Shown: one piece after another, positions 26,849 to 35,939 of the stretch
Layout of the letters: the number at the start of each line of letters is the position of its first letter
How positions within the stretch are numbered: the stretch's first letter is position 1
The notes under the pieces: model-generated
The model's database searches: none
What the model saw: the letters and a program-made list of their open reading frames with translations, nothing else
Told to the model about the DNA's origin: nothing
Made by a program: the position numbers and the translations under genes
Assembly (NCBI GenBank): GCA_003247835.1
Contig: QJYB01000071.1
Coordinates: 1 to 64,000 of the forward strand
Source: Gammaproteobacteria bacterium
GTDB lineage: Bacteria > Pseudomonadota > Gammaproteobacteria > Pseudomonadales > Azotimanducaceae
Direction: 5' to 3'
Length of the DNA stretch: 64,000 nucleotides

Positions 26849-26876
26849 ACGGCCCGCAGCAGCGGGCCGTTTTTTT
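26849..26876 (+). terminator. Rho-independent terminator after the BI-1/YccA gene
   Basis: A nine-base-pair perfect stem (ACGGCCCGC and GCGGGCCGT) with an AGCA loop spans 26849-26870 and runs into TTTTTTT at 26870-26876. This is the clearest intrinsic terminator in the window. The minus-strand norD-like gene ends shortly after, so it lies between convergent genes. Confidence 0.9.
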
Positions 26877-26897
26877 GAGCGGCCGATCAGCTGGCCT

Positions 26898-28895
26898 TCA
26901 GCGCCCGCTCAGGGTCTGATAGACCGTGGAAAGCCGTTCCGGCAGGTCCTCGATCTCATCGATGATCAGGTAACGGTTCGGTGGACACATGCGCTTCAGG
27001 TAGTCGTTGCCTGATTTGTCCACGGTCACGCAGAACACCTCTATACCTTTGATCCGCGCTTCGGTCAGTGCCTTCGCCGTGTCCATGAGGCCGTACTCGT
27101 GATCGCCGCGGATCGGTCCATAGTCCGCGTCCTGAGGAAAGCCATCCGAGAGAATGATGAGCAGCTTCATGGCGTTGCCGGATGCGACCAGCTTGGCTGT
27201 GGTATGCCGGATGGCAGGGCCCATACGCGTACTGCGGCGGGGGCGCATGCTGGCGATGGCTTCCAGCGTTCGGCCGGTGAAGGACTCGTCCGGTTCCTTG
27301 GCAACATAGAACTCCACGCAATCCCGGCCGTACCCGGAAAAGCCGTAGATGCCGTAGCTGTCGCCGAGCCGTTCCAGGGCGGCGGACATCACCAGCATGG
27401 ACTCGCGCTGCACGTCGATGATTCTGCGGCGTTCCTCCTCGGCAGCGAGGTTGAGGCTGAGGTCGTCGTCGTAGGGATCTCGGAGATTGATTTCCACCCC
27501 TTCCGGCAGCGGCGGTGGCGGCTCGGGCGGCTCGATGGGATCGTCCGTGGAGGCGGACAGGTCCACCAGGAATGCCGCGCACACATCACGATGCACGCGG
27601 TCACGCCGTGAGTAGACACGCTCGTCGGGGCTGATCCCTGCCCGGACATCCTGGCGGGCCTCGATGAGCGCGTTGAAGTCGAGCTCGTCCCCATCCGCCA
27701 CCCGGCGCACCCGCTGGTAGCCGAGCGGTCGGATCTGCTCAAGCTGGCGCATAACGGCAGGTACGTGCTCGCGGACGACGCGCTTCAGCGCTTCCGGATC
27801 GGCTGTCCCGTGGCCTTCCAGCCGCTCCTCGTACAGCCGACACCAGTGGCGCAGGTAGCGGTGGTGCAGATGGTCCCACTCGTCGTAGCGGTAGCTGCGC
27901 GCCTCCGGCCTGGCAGCGCCCATGGCATCGGCGAGGGCGGAGCGTTCCATGTCTACACGCCGTTTCAGATTTTCCCGCTCGTCGTTGAGCGCCTTCAGAT
28001 CGATGTCGGTCTGCCGGAGAGACGCATCGTCCAGGTTGTCCACCTGGGCCATGTCGACCTCGGTGCCTTCCGGGAGCTCCATGAGCAGCGCCTGATTCAT
28101 ATCCTCGAGAGATTGCTGCCAGTCCTCGAGCCGGGCTTCACGCTGCATCCACTCCAGAGCATCCTCCACGGTCTGGCCGGGCACGCCGGTATCGAAGGCC
28201 GCGGCGGACATCAGCGGTTCCCAGGCGAGATAGATATCCAGCGCCAGCGCGGCCGAGTCGTAGACGTCGCACTCGGGTGAGCGCAGCGTGTCCAGTCGGG
28301 TCAGTACGGGAGCCAGGAGGCCCGTGGCGTCGTCGAATCGGTCAGGCAGCACGCCGTCGGCTGTGAGCTCCAGCGCCAGAACGAGGCCGGCCAGATCGTC
28401 CACGGGTACCACGGTCCCGGCGCCATGCCGATGGTCCCTGAAACCGCCGAGGTGCCGTGTGAGGCCCGGGTAACGGGCGAGCAGCCGGGCAACCACGCGG
28501 ACCTGCTCGACGGCCATGAACACCTGCCTCAGCAGCACGGGTCTCGGTATGTGCCGGAAAAATTGCGCGTAATCGGACTCCCGCAGGCGAGGCTCGGGGG
28601 ACGCAAGCCGATTCAGCACCGGCAGGCGCAGACGTGCGGTGGCCATGTCGAACCGGAACGTGCCGAACTCCCGCTGACCGAGCTGCAGCATCACCAGTAC
28701 CCGGTAGCCGGCGGGATCCGGAAAGTCGATCTCGTCCGGCACGAAAACCGTGTCCGGGGCCAGGGTAGATCGGGACCCGTCCAGATCGAAACGTCTCGAG
28801 GCGAACTCGTCCGTGGATTTGATGTGGTAGTAGCGGCCGGCGATCCCCTCGGCGAACAGGGTGAGCGACGCTTCGACGTCTACCAGAGCGACCAC
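26898..28895 (-). CDS. VWA-domain protein of the NorD/CbbO type
   Basis: This 665-residue protein has the NorD/CbbO architecture: a long helical N-terminal region and a C-terminal von Willebrand factor A domain. The metal-ion-dependent adhesion site is intact, with DLSAST at 445-450, a threonine in RSTRMGP at about 556, and LSDGFPQD at 582-589. An acidic Pro/Glu-rich insertion (about 452-490) interrupts the VWA domain after the first motif. In known systems NorD/CbbO pairs with a MoxR-type AAA+ ATPase (NorQ/CbbQ) to activate metalloenzymes or Rubisco. That ATPase gene lies 10 bases upstream. No norB/norC or Rubisco genes are in the window, so the client is unknown. Start GTG 28895. Confidence 0.88.
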   Translation of the reverse strand: MVALVDVEASLTLFAEGIAGRYYHIKSTDEFASRRFDLDGSRSTLAPDTVFVPDEIDFPDPAGYRVLVMLQLGQREFGTFRFDMATARLRLPVLNRLASPEPRLRESDYAQFFRHIPRPVLLRQVFMAVEQVRVVARLLARYPGLTRHLGGFRDHRHGAGTVVPVDDLAGLVLALELTADGVLPDRFDDATGLLAPVLTRLDTLRSPECDVYDSAALALDIYLAWEPLMSAAAFDTGVPGQTVEDALEWMQREARLEDWQQSLEDMNQALLMELPEGTEVDMAQVDNLDDASLRQTDIDLKALNDERENLKRRVDMERSALADAMGAARPEARSYRYDEWDHLHHRYLRHWCRLYEERLEGHGTADPEALKRVVREHVPAVMRQLEQIRPLGYQRVRRVADGDELDFNALIEARQDVRAGISPDERVYSRRDRVHRDVCAAFLVDLSASTDDPIEPPEPPPPLPEGVEINLRDPYDDDLSLNLAAEEERRRIIDVQRESMLVMSAALERLGDSYGIYGFSGYGRDCVEFYVAKEPDESFTGRTLEAIASMRPRRSTRMGPAIRHTTAKLVASGNAMKLLIILSDGFPQDADYGPIRGDHEYGLMDTAKALTEARIKGIEVFCVTVDKSGNDYLKRMCPPNRYLIIDEIEDLPERLSTVYQTLSGR

Positions 28896-28905
28896 GTGCC
28901 GGGAA

Positions 28906-29748
28906 TCAGGGCAGGATCACGTCGACGATGTCGGCGATGGCGCGCTGCACCGCGTCGTCGTCGGATACCGCGGCGACGATGCCGATCTCGGCGGCACGGC
29001 GTGGCGCGATACCCTGCTGCATGAGGCTGCCGGCGTAGATCAGCAGCCGCGTGCTCACTCCTTCCTCGAAGCCGTGCTCGCGGAGATTGCGTACCTTGGC
29101 ACCGATGAGCGCAAGCTGCTCCGCCTCCCTTCGATCGACACCCGATTCGTGCGCGATGATGGTGGCTTCCCGCTCCTCGTCCGGATAGTCGAAGGACAGG
29201 CTCACGAAACGCTGGCGGGTGCTGGGTTTCAGATCCTTCAACACGCTCTGATAACCGGGGTTGTAGGAGATGACCAGCAGGAAGTCCGGATGTGCAGAGA
29301 GGAGCTCGCCGGTTTTGTCGATGGGCAGCAGTCGGCGGTGATCCGTGAGCGAATGGATGAGCACCGTGGTGTCCTTGCGGGCTTCGACGATCTCGTCCAG
29401 GTAGCAGATGGCGCCGGTGCGCACGGCCTGGGTCAGCGGCCCGTCACGCCAGACCGTCTCGTCTCCCTGCAGCAGGAAGCGCCCCACCATGTCGGTAGCG
29501 GTGAGATCCTCGTGACAGGCGATGGTCATGAGCGGTATGGCGAGCTCGGAGGCCCGTTGCTCCCGGTACAGACGCCAGGCCATGTGCTCGACGAAGCGTG
29601 TCTTGCCGCAGCCGGTCGGACCCTTGAGCAGCACGGGCAGCCGGGCGTGATACGCGGCCTCGAACTCAGTGACCTCGCTGCCGAGCGGCAGGTAGTAAGG
29701 CTCTTCCCGGAGCTCTGCCTGTCTGGCGGTGGTGTGCGGCTCGCTCAT
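28906..29748 (-). CDS. MoxR-type AAA+ ATPase, NorQ/CbbQ/NirQ family
   Basis: This 280-residue AAA+ ATPase has Walker A GPTGCGKT at residues 43-50, Walker B in [13 protein letters not shown], a sensor-1-like region [11 protein letters not shown] and the arginine-rich [15 protein letters not shown]. The segment [19 protein letters not shown] is highly characteristic of NorQ/CbbQ/GvpN. These ring ATPases work with VWA partners to insert metals into or remodel client enzymes. Its ATG at 29748 overlaps the stop of the upstream VOC gene as ATGA, and the VWA gene follows after 10 bases, so the three are almost certainly one operon. A longer frame exists only as an antisense shadow. Confidence 0.93.
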   Translation of the reverse strand: MSEPHTTARQAELREEPYYLPLGSEVTEFEAAYHARLPVLLKGPTGCGKTRFVEHMAWRLYREQRASELAIPLMTIACHEDLTATDMVGRFLLQGDETVWRDGPLTQAVRTGAICYLDEIVEARKDTTVLIHSLTDHRRLLPIDKTGELLSAHPDFLLVISYNPGYQSVLKDLKPSTRQRFVSLSFDYPDEEREATIIAHESGVDRREAEQLALIGAKVRNLREHGFEEGVSTRLLIYAGSLMQQGIAPRRAAEIGIVAAVSDDDAVQRAIADIVDVILP

Positions 29749-30620
29749 GAGGGGGTGAAGATCTCTGCACCCTTGCGATAGGTGAAAAAGCTCACCGCCG
29801 GGTTCCGGTTGACCAGATGACGGTGGAACATGGGGTGTGACAGCGCGCGTACCTCGTGCTCGAGCTCCGTGAGCGTCGCACCGGTGTCCGGATCGATGAT
29901 CGCCTGAAACCGGTACTGGCACTGATCCGACTCCTCGGTGATCAGATTCCGCCCAGCCAGGTAATCGTGTGGACCGGAAAAATGGCTCACGTAGACGGCA
30001 ATGTGATGGCCGTCGTAGTCCGGCAGCGATTCGTCGGTCTCGACGAAGTGCATTTCCTGGTTGTAGCCCATCTTCACCCGGGCCACGCCGTCCGCGGCAA
30101 CGGCGGGGCACTCCATCACCTGACGGTAGAAGCGGGCGATGCCCGGACTCGTGCCCGCTGGAACGCGCATCTCGATCCGTGGCATGCCGAGGTCCATGCG
30201 AGGAAACGTACCTGGCGGGTAGGCGAGTATCGTGTTGCCCCAGGGGCAGGTGACGGCAACGTGGTCGGCGGCACGTTTCCAGGCGAAGTCCGTACCGGAC
30301 ATGGGTTTGACGATGGCCTGAAGGCGCCGTTCCAGGTCGTCGAGATCCGGCACCACCACCGTGATGGTGCCGCGGAACCGCTGGGCGTTGGCCTTGGGCA
30401 GATGGAACTGCTGGTCGCCCAGGTTCACCCACATGTTGAAGGTGCCGAAATCGATGTACGGATCGCGGGTGAAGCCGAGGCCTGTCACATAGAACAGCGC
30501 CGCCAGGCCCTGATCCGGCACGGTCAGGTTGACGTGCTCCAGCATGACGATGTTGCCCACGTCCTCGGCGCTGCGGTCGAAGCGTGTTTCCTCGGAAGGT
30601 TCGATGATGGTGTCTGCCAC
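29745..30620 (-). CDS. Tandem VOC-domain (glyoxalase/extradiol dioxygenase-like) protein
   Basis: This 291-residue protein has two vicinal-oxygen-chelate (VOC) modules. The first starts [18 protein letters not shown], with H29 at the usual metal-ligand position, and includes [10 protein letters not shown]. The second begins [20 protein letters not shown] and contains [13 protein letters not shown] with another potential ligand His/Glu pair. The overall size resembles extradiol dioxygenases, but specific substrate motifs cannot be assigned. It is the first gene of an overlapping trio with a NorQ-like ATPase and a NorD-like VWA protein. That arrangement suggests the VOC protein may be the client metalloenzyme, which is inference only. 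Confidence 0.8.
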   Translation of the reverse strand: MADTIIEPSEETRFDRSAEDVGNIVMLEHVNLTVPDQGLAALFYVTGLGFTRDPYIDFGTFNMWVNLGDQQFHLPKANAQRFRGTITVVVPDLDDLERRLQAIVKPMSGTDFAWKRAADHVAVTCPWGNTILAYPPGTFPRMDLGMPRIEMRVPAGTSPGIARFYRQVMECPAVAADGVARVKMGYNQEMHFVETDESLPDYDGHHIAVYVSHFSGPHDYLAGRNLITEESDQCQYRFQAIIDPDTGATLTELEHEVRALSHPMFHRHLVNRNPAVSFFTYRKGAEIFTPS

Positions 30621-30759
30621 GGTGTGGCCCCCCGATGTCCAGGTCCCTCAGTCGACTTTAACCAGATGATCCGGCAGATGCGAGGGCAGCGCGGGCCGTC
30701 CTTGGCGGTGCCGGACGGGGCTCGCTATAGTGACTGCCCGCCGAGCAGGAGACGGCCAG

Positions 30760-31857
30760 ATGACGGATGCAGACGACGGAACCGACGTCCTCCTGGAGGC
30801 CACCACAGCGCTGATCCCACCACTGCTGACAGGGCTCGATGCCCTTGCCTATGTGGGTCGCCACCTCCATCCGCCCGACCTGGGGAGGCTCGTGCCTGAG
30901 GTCGCCACGTTCCGCGAGCCCATCGCCAAGGGACTCGAGGCGTTCACGGCTGTGCACTGGCCAGAGCACCTGTCCCGGTTCTCGGACCACGCGCGTCGTT
31001 CTGCCGCAGAGGCGCTGAACGCGTTCGACGGCCTCAAAAGCTGCCTCGAACAGCGCAATCCCGCCATGGGAGCCTACCGCGCCATGAGCTTCAGTACCCG
31101 CGCCGTGGAGGCGCTCTATCCGGTAGCGGCCATGCTGCCGCCGGTGAGCCGCTTTTATCTTTCCGATCCGCACCGGAGCGACGAAGCGGTTCAGCGAAAG
31201 CTCGCCTCAGTGGACCAGGCCCGTGAAGAGGTCGGCATCCTCCACGCCAGCAATGAGGCTACGGAGCGGGGCGGCTTTTCGCTCTACGTGCCGGAGTACT
31301 ACGACGGCAGCAGCGCCATGCCCCTGGTGGTGGCTCTGCATGGCGGCAGCGGCCACGGCAGGAGCTTTCTCTGGTCGTGGCTCCGGGATGCGCGCACCCG
31401 TGGAGTCATCCTGGTTGCGCCGACCTCACGGGACGGCACGTGGTCGCTCATGGGGACGGACGTGGACAGCGCCAACCTGGATGCCATCGTCGACTGGGTC
31501 CGCGGCGCCTGGCACGTGGACGCATCCCGCATGCTGCTCACCGGCATGTCCGACGGCGGCACGTTTTCCTACCTGTCCGGACTGCGCAGCGACTCGCCGT
31601 TCACCCATCTGGCGCCCATCGCGGCGAGCTTTCATCCGATGCTCGTCGAGGTGGCGGAAGAGGAGCGTCTCAAGGGACTGCCCATCTATCTCACCCACGG
31701 TGTGCTCGACTGGATGTTCGACATCGAGATCGCGCGCCTGGCCGCGGACGCACTCAACCGGGCGGGGGTTTCGCTGACGTACCGGGAGATCGACGACCTC
31801 TCCCACACCTATCCGCGGGAAGAGAATGATCGGATCCTGGACTGGCTGCTCGGTTGA
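30760..31857 (+). CDS. Alpha/beta-hydrolase esterase (phospholipase/carboxylesterase-like)
   Basis: This 365-residue protein has a 170-residue N-terminal region of unknown function, mostly helical, followed by an alpha/beta-hydrolase domain. The oxyanion-hole segment VALHGGSGHGRSF is at about 191-203. The nucleophile is S264 in LTGMSDGGTFSYL, an acidic residue lies in THGVLDWMFD, and the histidine is in LSHTYPREEND. The C-terminal domain resembles the predicted esterase/carboxylesterase group. AGGAG sits nine bases before ATG 30760. It is divergent from the VOC operon and convergent with a GST gene, three bases apart. The substrate is unknown. Confidence 0.85.
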   Translation: MTDADDGTDVLLEATTALIPPLLTGLDALAYVGRHLHPPDLGRLVPEVATFREPIAKGLEAFTAVHWPEHLSRFSDHARRSAAEALNAFDGLKSCLEQRNPAMGAYRAMSFSTRAVEALYPVAAMLPPVSRFYLSDPHRSDEAVQRKLASVDQAREEVGILHASNEATERGGFSLYVPEYYDGSSAMPLVVALHGGSGHGRSFLWSWLRDARTRGVILVAPTSRDGTWSLMGTDVDSANLDAIVDWVRGAWHVDASRMLLTGMSDGGTFSYLSGLRSDSPFTHLAPIAASFHPMLVEVAEEERLKGLPIYLTHGVLDWMFDIEIARLAADALNRAGVSLTYREIDDLSHTYPREENDRILDWLLG

Positions 31858-31860
31858 GGA

Positions 31861-32517
31861 TCAGGCGCCGGCGGATATGGAGAAGTTCAGCCGCATGGCC
31901 GTCTGATAGGCCTCTCGCTCGGCGATCCCTGCCCGGTATCGCTCGATTACCGGCGCCAGCCCGATACCGTAGAAGGATGCCCAGTCCAGACAGGTCATGA
32001 GTACCAGATCGGCCGCCGTAAACCGGTCGCCGAGCAGGAACGGTTGTCGGGACAGGACAGCCATCGCGACGTTTACCTGCTTGTTGAAGCCGGAGATGGC
32101 CGTTTCGATGGCGGCAGGCGCCTCGCCGTAGAGTCCGGCGAGATCACGGTGCTTGCGGACCACATACAGCGTGTGGGCGTCCAGTTCCATCTGCACGAAG
32201 CTCTGCCACTCGTCGTAGCGGGCCCGATCGCGGCTGCCGCAGGCAGGGACCAGGTCGGTGTGATCACCGTGATGGTCACCGAGGTAGGTGACGATGGCGA
32301 CCGACTCGGTCAGCACGAAGTCGCCGTCGACGAGCACGGGAATCTTCTCCTTGGGGTTCAGCGATCGGAAATCGGCGGTCTGGGTCTCGCCGGTACGGGA
32401 ACCGATCAGGCGGGGCTGGTATTCGAAACCGATCTCGTGTGCCATCCAGTGCGCCCGCAGCGTACGGGCGGTGGCGCCACCCCAGATCTCGCGCAGCGGC
32501 TCCTCGAGTGGTGTCAC
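31861..32517 (-). CDS. Glutathione S-transferase family protein
   Basis: This 218-residue GST-like protein has the thioredoxin-fold N-terminal half with RTLRAHWMAHEIGFEYQPR and the glutathione-binding NPKEKIPVLVDGDFVLTES. The helical C-terminal half contains FLLGDRFTAADLVLMTCLDW. Start GTG 32517 overlaps the stop of the ATP-grasp ligase gene by four bases, so it is translated from the same transcript as that ligase. It differs clearly from the GST at 24540. The coupling to a peptide-ligase operon is unusual, but no functional link is shown by the sequence. Confidence 0.88.
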   Translation of the reverse strand: MTPLEEPLREIWGGATARTLRAHWMAHEIGFEYQPRLIGSRTGETQTADFRSLNPKEKIPVLVDGDFVLTESVAIVTYLGDHHGDHTDLVPACGSRDRARYDEWQSFVQMELDAHTLYVVRKHRDLAGLYGEAPAAIETAISGFNKQVNVAMAVLSRQPFLLGDRFTAADLVLMTCLDWASFYGIGLAPVIERYRAGIAEREAYQTAMRLNFSISAGA

Positions 32518-33527
32518 GCGGTCGCTCCGGCCTTCTCTTCCTGATCCTCCTCGGTCCATAGGGAGCCCTGTTCGGCGGCGGATCTGCGGTCGAACCAGGT
32601 CATCGATGCCTGCACGCGCTCGTCCACGCTCATGTATGGCTCGTCGAGACTCTCGATCTGCCGCAGCCGCGGCAGCAGCCCCTCCGCATTGGCGATCTGG
32701 ATGGACAGTCCCGGCCGTGCGTTCAACTCCAGCAGCAGCGGGCCCCGGTTACGATCGATGACCAGGTCGCAGCCCAGGTAGCCGAGCCGCGTGCCTTCGT
32801 AGCAGCGGGCGGCCAGGCTCAGCAGTGATGGCCAGTTGGGCACCGCGATGCCTTTCAGCGGCACGTCGGTGTCGGGATGAATGACGAGTACCTGGTTGTG
32901 CTGAACGGCGGCCACCGCACGGCCGCTGCCGATGTCCAGCCCGACCCCGACGGCACCCTGGTGCAGGTTGGCCTTGCCGTCGGATGCCTTGGTGGCAAGC
33001 CTGAGCATGCCCATCACGGGAAAGCCCTTGAAGACGATCAGCCGGATGTCAGGGACGCCTTCGAAGCTGACCTGCTCGAAGATGTCCGAGGTCTCGACGA
33101 GGGATTCGATGATGGCGACATCCGGCCGGCCGCCCAGAGAATGCAGACCGCTGATGATGTTGGTCACGTGACGCTTGACGTCGTTCAGGGTGATGAGGCT
33201 GCCGCTGCTCTTTCTGAAGCCATCCGGCGTCCTGCCCCGAATGACGAGGATGCCCTTGCCGCCCGAGCCGCGCGCCGGCTTGATCACGAACTGATTCAGC
33301 GAGCTCAGCACGGGCTCAATCCCTTCGATCTCGTGCTGGGTGGTGATCACGTGCAGCAGATCGGGAACGGACAGCCCCATCTTCTGGGCCATCAGCTTGG
33401 TCCTGAGCTTGTCGTCCACCAGCGGGTAGTTGGAACGTTCGTTATAGCGGCTGATGTAAGCCACGTTGCGGCGGTTCATACCCAGCACACCGATCCGCCG
33501 CAGGGTGAATGGACTGATCCAGCTCAC
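32514..33527 (-). CDS. Alpha-L-glutamate ligase-related protein (RimK-type ATP-grasp)
   Basis: This 337-residue ATP-grasp enzyme belongs to the alpha-L-glutamate ligase-like group related to RimK. It shows the ATP-binding FVIKPARGSGGKGILVIRGR, an aspartate/arginine pair in VPDIRLIVFKG, a glycine-rich loop LHQGAVGVGLDI and the metal-binding LLLELNARPGLSIQIAN. Such enzymes form amide bonds between an amino acid and a carboxyl group via acyl phosphate. The GTG start overlaps the stop of the 7TM gene (GTGA), and the retropepsin-like lipoprotein gene precedes that. The ligase / inactive transglutaminase-7TM / protease trio recurs in proteobacteria and is thought to handle a peptide tag or metabolite; the substrate is not known to me. 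Confidence 0.9.
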   Translation of the reverse strand: MSWISPFTLRRIGVLGMNRRNVAYISRYNERSNYPLVDDKLRTKLMAQKMGLSVPDLLHVITTQHEIEGIEPVLSSLNQFVIKPARGSGGKGILVIRGRTPDGFRKSSGSLITLNDVKRHVTNIISGLHSLGGRPDVAIIESLVETSDIFEQVSFEGVPDIRLIVFKGFPVMGMLRLATKASDGKANLHQGAVGVGLDIGSGRAVAAVQHNQVLVIHPDTDVPLKGIAVPNWPSLLSLAARCYEGTRLGYLGCDLVIDRNRGPLLLELNARPGLSIQIANAEGLLPRLRQIESLDEPYMSVDERVQASMTWFDRRSAAEQGSLWTEEDQEEKAGATA

Positions 33528-35035
33528 TTTCGCGCAATGGGCCCGAAGCTGGCGAAGCGGCGCAGCTCCAGCAGCCGGTAACCCGTGTAGCGGCCGAGGA
33601 TCAGCACCATGGCGAGTATCAGCAGGTGCAGCTCGGGAAAGTTGAACGCAAGGTGACGGACGATCTGCTGGTCCATCACCAGGTAGGCGAGCGTCGCGAC
33701 GAGCAGGCTGCCGCCGCCCTGGAGCAGGACCTCCGGCGGTCCTTCCTCCTCCCAGATGATGGACATCCGCTCTATGGTCCAGGCCATGATGATCATCGGG
33801 AAGAAGGTGATGGTGAGACCGCTCATGAGCCCCAGCTGGTAACTGACCACGCTGAATACGGAAATTATGCCGATCACCAGAATCACCAGGGTGGCGATCC
33901 GGGCGACGAGCAGCAGGTTCAGGCTCGACAGATACGAGCGGATCAGAAGCCCGATGGATACGACCAGAATGAAGCTCAGCAGTCCCGGTATCAGCTCCGT
34001 CTGCAGAAAGGCCAGCGCGATCAGCACCGGCATGAACGTGCCCGATGTGCGGATGCCGACAATGATGCGCATGAACACCACGACCAGCGCACCGACGGGG
34101 AGCAGCATGATGAGCTTGAACATGCCCTGCTCGGCGATGGGCAGACTGTAGAGTGACAGCGAAAATCCGGGCGCCCGGATATCGGCGGCCAGCTCCAGCA
34201 TGGACCGGGCCTGGGAGATCATGGAGAAGGTGACGCGGGAGTTCGTACCGCCGGTCACCTCGAGGACGGAGGGGGTTTCTGTCTGCCAGAGGAGCAGGTT
34301 CGCATCATCCGGCACCCGCCCGGTGCCTGTGTGATAGAGATGCCAGATACCCTGGTGCCACACCTGCACGTGCTCCGCGAGTCCCTGCCGCCGCCTGCCG
34401 TCTTCGAGCTCCAGTACCTGCACGGTCCGGGCGGCGATCCCCGCCGTGTTGAGCAGTCGCGCGAGCAGGATCGGATCGCTGTAGCGGTCGCGCAGCAGGG
34501 AGACGTTCGGATCGGCGGGTCGGCGGTTCATGACGTCGATCAGCTGCACCGCCATGGATTGCGGGTCCGCGGTGATGGGCAGCAGCGTGTCGATGAGCTG
34601 AAAGGCCGCGGTCCGATACGGCTCGTCCCAGTGGGGCGCCTCGACGGGACCGTGTGGCGGAGCGGCGTCCACTGCGTGGGCGGGATCCTGAACGAGCGCC
34701 AGCTTGAAGAACAGAATCTGCTGACCGGACGCATCGCGTTTGGTCCAGTGAGCGCGGCGCTGAATGCCCTGAGTGGTGATGTTGAACCCGAATCCGGGCG
34801 CGGCGCCTGTTTCCTCGATCAGCCGGAAGCCCGACTGCTCCGGAGGCAGCGTCAGATACGTCTGGGTGGCGCCGCCGAGGGCCGTATATTCGACCCTGGC
34901 CTCGACCTGCCAGACGGTCTGCTGCTCACCAGGTAGCAGCGGGATCCGGTATGACGCGTGACGGAACGCAGCCGTGCCGATGCCCGCCGCGACAAGCAGG
35001 GCGACCAGAAACAGGAAAGGGCCCTGATTCGTCAC
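33524..35035 (-). CDS. Inactive transglutaminase fused to seven-transmembrane domain
   Basis: This 503-residue membrane protein has one N-terminal helix (FLFLVALLVAAGIGTAAF), then a periplasmic region of about 250 residues related to transglutaminase-like folds. Seven hydrophobic segments from about residue 300 follow, including LIMLLPVGALVVVFMRIIVG and GLTITFFPMIIMAWTIERMS. The cysteine-histidine-aspartate triad of active transglutaminases is not evident, in line with the family name. Start GTG 35035 lies 20 bases after the protease gene, and its stop overlaps the ligase start. It probably links periplasmic recognition to the cytoplasmic ATP-grasp ligase, which is inference from operon structure. 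Confidence 0.9.
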   Translation of the reverse strand: MTNQGPFLFLVALLVAAGIGTAAFRHASYRIPLLPGEQQTVWQVEARVEYTALGGATQTYLTLPPEQSGFRLIEETGAAPGFGFNITTQGIQRRAHWTKRDASGQQILFFKLALVQDPAHAVDAAPPHGPVEAPHWDEPYRTAAFQLIDTLLPITADPQSMAVQLIDVMNRRPADPNVSLLRDRYSDPILLARLLNTAGIAARTVQVLELEDGRRRQGLAEHVQVWHQGIWHLYHTGTGRVPDDANLLLWQTETPSVLEVTGGTNSRVTFSMISQARSMLELAADIRAPGFSLSLYSLPIAEQGMFKLIMLLPVGALVVVFMRIIVGIRTSGTFMPVLIALAFLQTELIPGLLSFILVVSIGLLIRSYLSSLNLLLVARIATLVILVIGIISVFSVVSYQLGLMSGLTITFFPMIIMAWTIERMSIIWEEEGPPEVLLQGGGSLLVATLAYLVMDQQIVRHLAFNFPELHLLILAMVLILGRYTGYRLLELRRFASFGPIARK

Positions 35036-35055
35036 TTGAGGAGTCTCTGATTAAA

Positions 35056-35838
35056 TCACTGATTTTTCGGCGGGGTGTATCGAGGCTGAACGAATTGCCT
35101 GCTGACGTCAACGAGGGTCACGTCGGTGAGGAAGTTGCGACCGAGAATCCACTCGTTCTCCAGATGGGAGCGGTCGGCCAGCGTGAACTCGAAGGTATCC
35201 TGGACGTCACCGAGCCGCACGCGCAGCTCGACCACCGGACGACGCGACCCTTCCGGGTCCGCCTGCTGCCGCACACGGGCGTGCCGGACGATGGGCCGTT
35301 CCAGGGTTACGGTTTCCTTGTCGCCGATTGGTACGTCGAATCGCACCCAGTCCTCGCCGTCGCGCTCGAAACGCTCCACGTTCTCCGCGTGCACCGAGCT
35401 CGACGTGGCGCCGGTGTCCATCCGCGCCACGATGCTGATACCGGGTGGCTCTATCCAGATATGCTCGAGCTCGCCGACGAGCATCTTGTCGGCGGTGACC
35501 ACCACCCTGGCCACTTCCTTGCACTCGGTCTTCACCGGTTTCGGCTCGGGGCAGCTGACGTGAATCTCGCCAGGCAGCGCTTCCAGCCGGTCTCCGATGA
35601 CGGCGAGCCGGCTGTCCAGATACTCGGTGCGGTTGACGTCCGCCGCCTCGAGCTGGTCCAGCGTCTGACGCGACGCCTCGATCTGCTGTTCAACCTCGTT
35701 CAGCTGGGTCTGCAGCGCGCTCAGTGCGCTCTGGGTTTCGTCCACGACTTCCGTCTGCTGACAGCCGGCCAGAATCATCGCGCCCAGCAGCCATGGGGCT
35801 GAGACGGATGCAAAGGCCTGGCGCTTGATCGACAGCAT
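35056..35838 (-). CDS. Retropepsin-like (RimB/'ATP-dependent zinc protease' family) lipoprotein
   Basis: The 260-residue protein begins with a lipoprotein signal ending LAGC (C26). A coiled-coil stretch of about 55 residues rich in Glu/Gln/Leu follows (30-85), then a C-terminal domain of the family named ATP-dependent zinc protease/RimB. The domain carries IVARMDTGATSSSVHA with DTG at 141-143, the aspartic-protease (retropepsin) signature, and ends with the conserved NEWILGRNFLTDVTLVDVSR. The DTGA motif argues for an aspartic-type fold despite the family name. Lipidation would place it on the periplasmic face beside the 7TM partner. ATG 35838 gives a clean signal peptide; a longer frame to 35952 does not. 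Confidence 0.88.
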   Translation of the reverse strand: MLSIKRQAFASVSAPWLLGAMILAGCQQTEVVDETQSALSALQTQLNEVEQQIEASRQTLDQLEAADVNRTEYLDSRLAVIGDRLEALPGEIHVSCPEPKPVKTECKEVARVVVTADKMLVGELEHIWIEPPGISIVARMDTGATSSSVHAENVERFERDGEDWVRFDVPIGDKETVTLERPIVRHARVRQQADPEGSRRPVVELRVRLGDVQDTFEFTLADRSHLENEWILGRNFLTDVTLVDVSRQFVQPRYTPPKNQ

Positions 35839-35939
35839 GAAAAAGGAGGCTTTTATGGACAGGGCAGCGGCGTAGTCTAACGACCGCGCGTTGCGTGACA
35901 AGCCCGGGCCCGCATCGTGGTATCGCTGGCAGGGCAATG

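Noticed and set aside
28288-29781. Several plus-strand open frames opposite the norD/norQ-like genes
   Set aside because: Low-complexity composition without motifs; the minus-strand frames carry intact Walker and MIDAS motifs.
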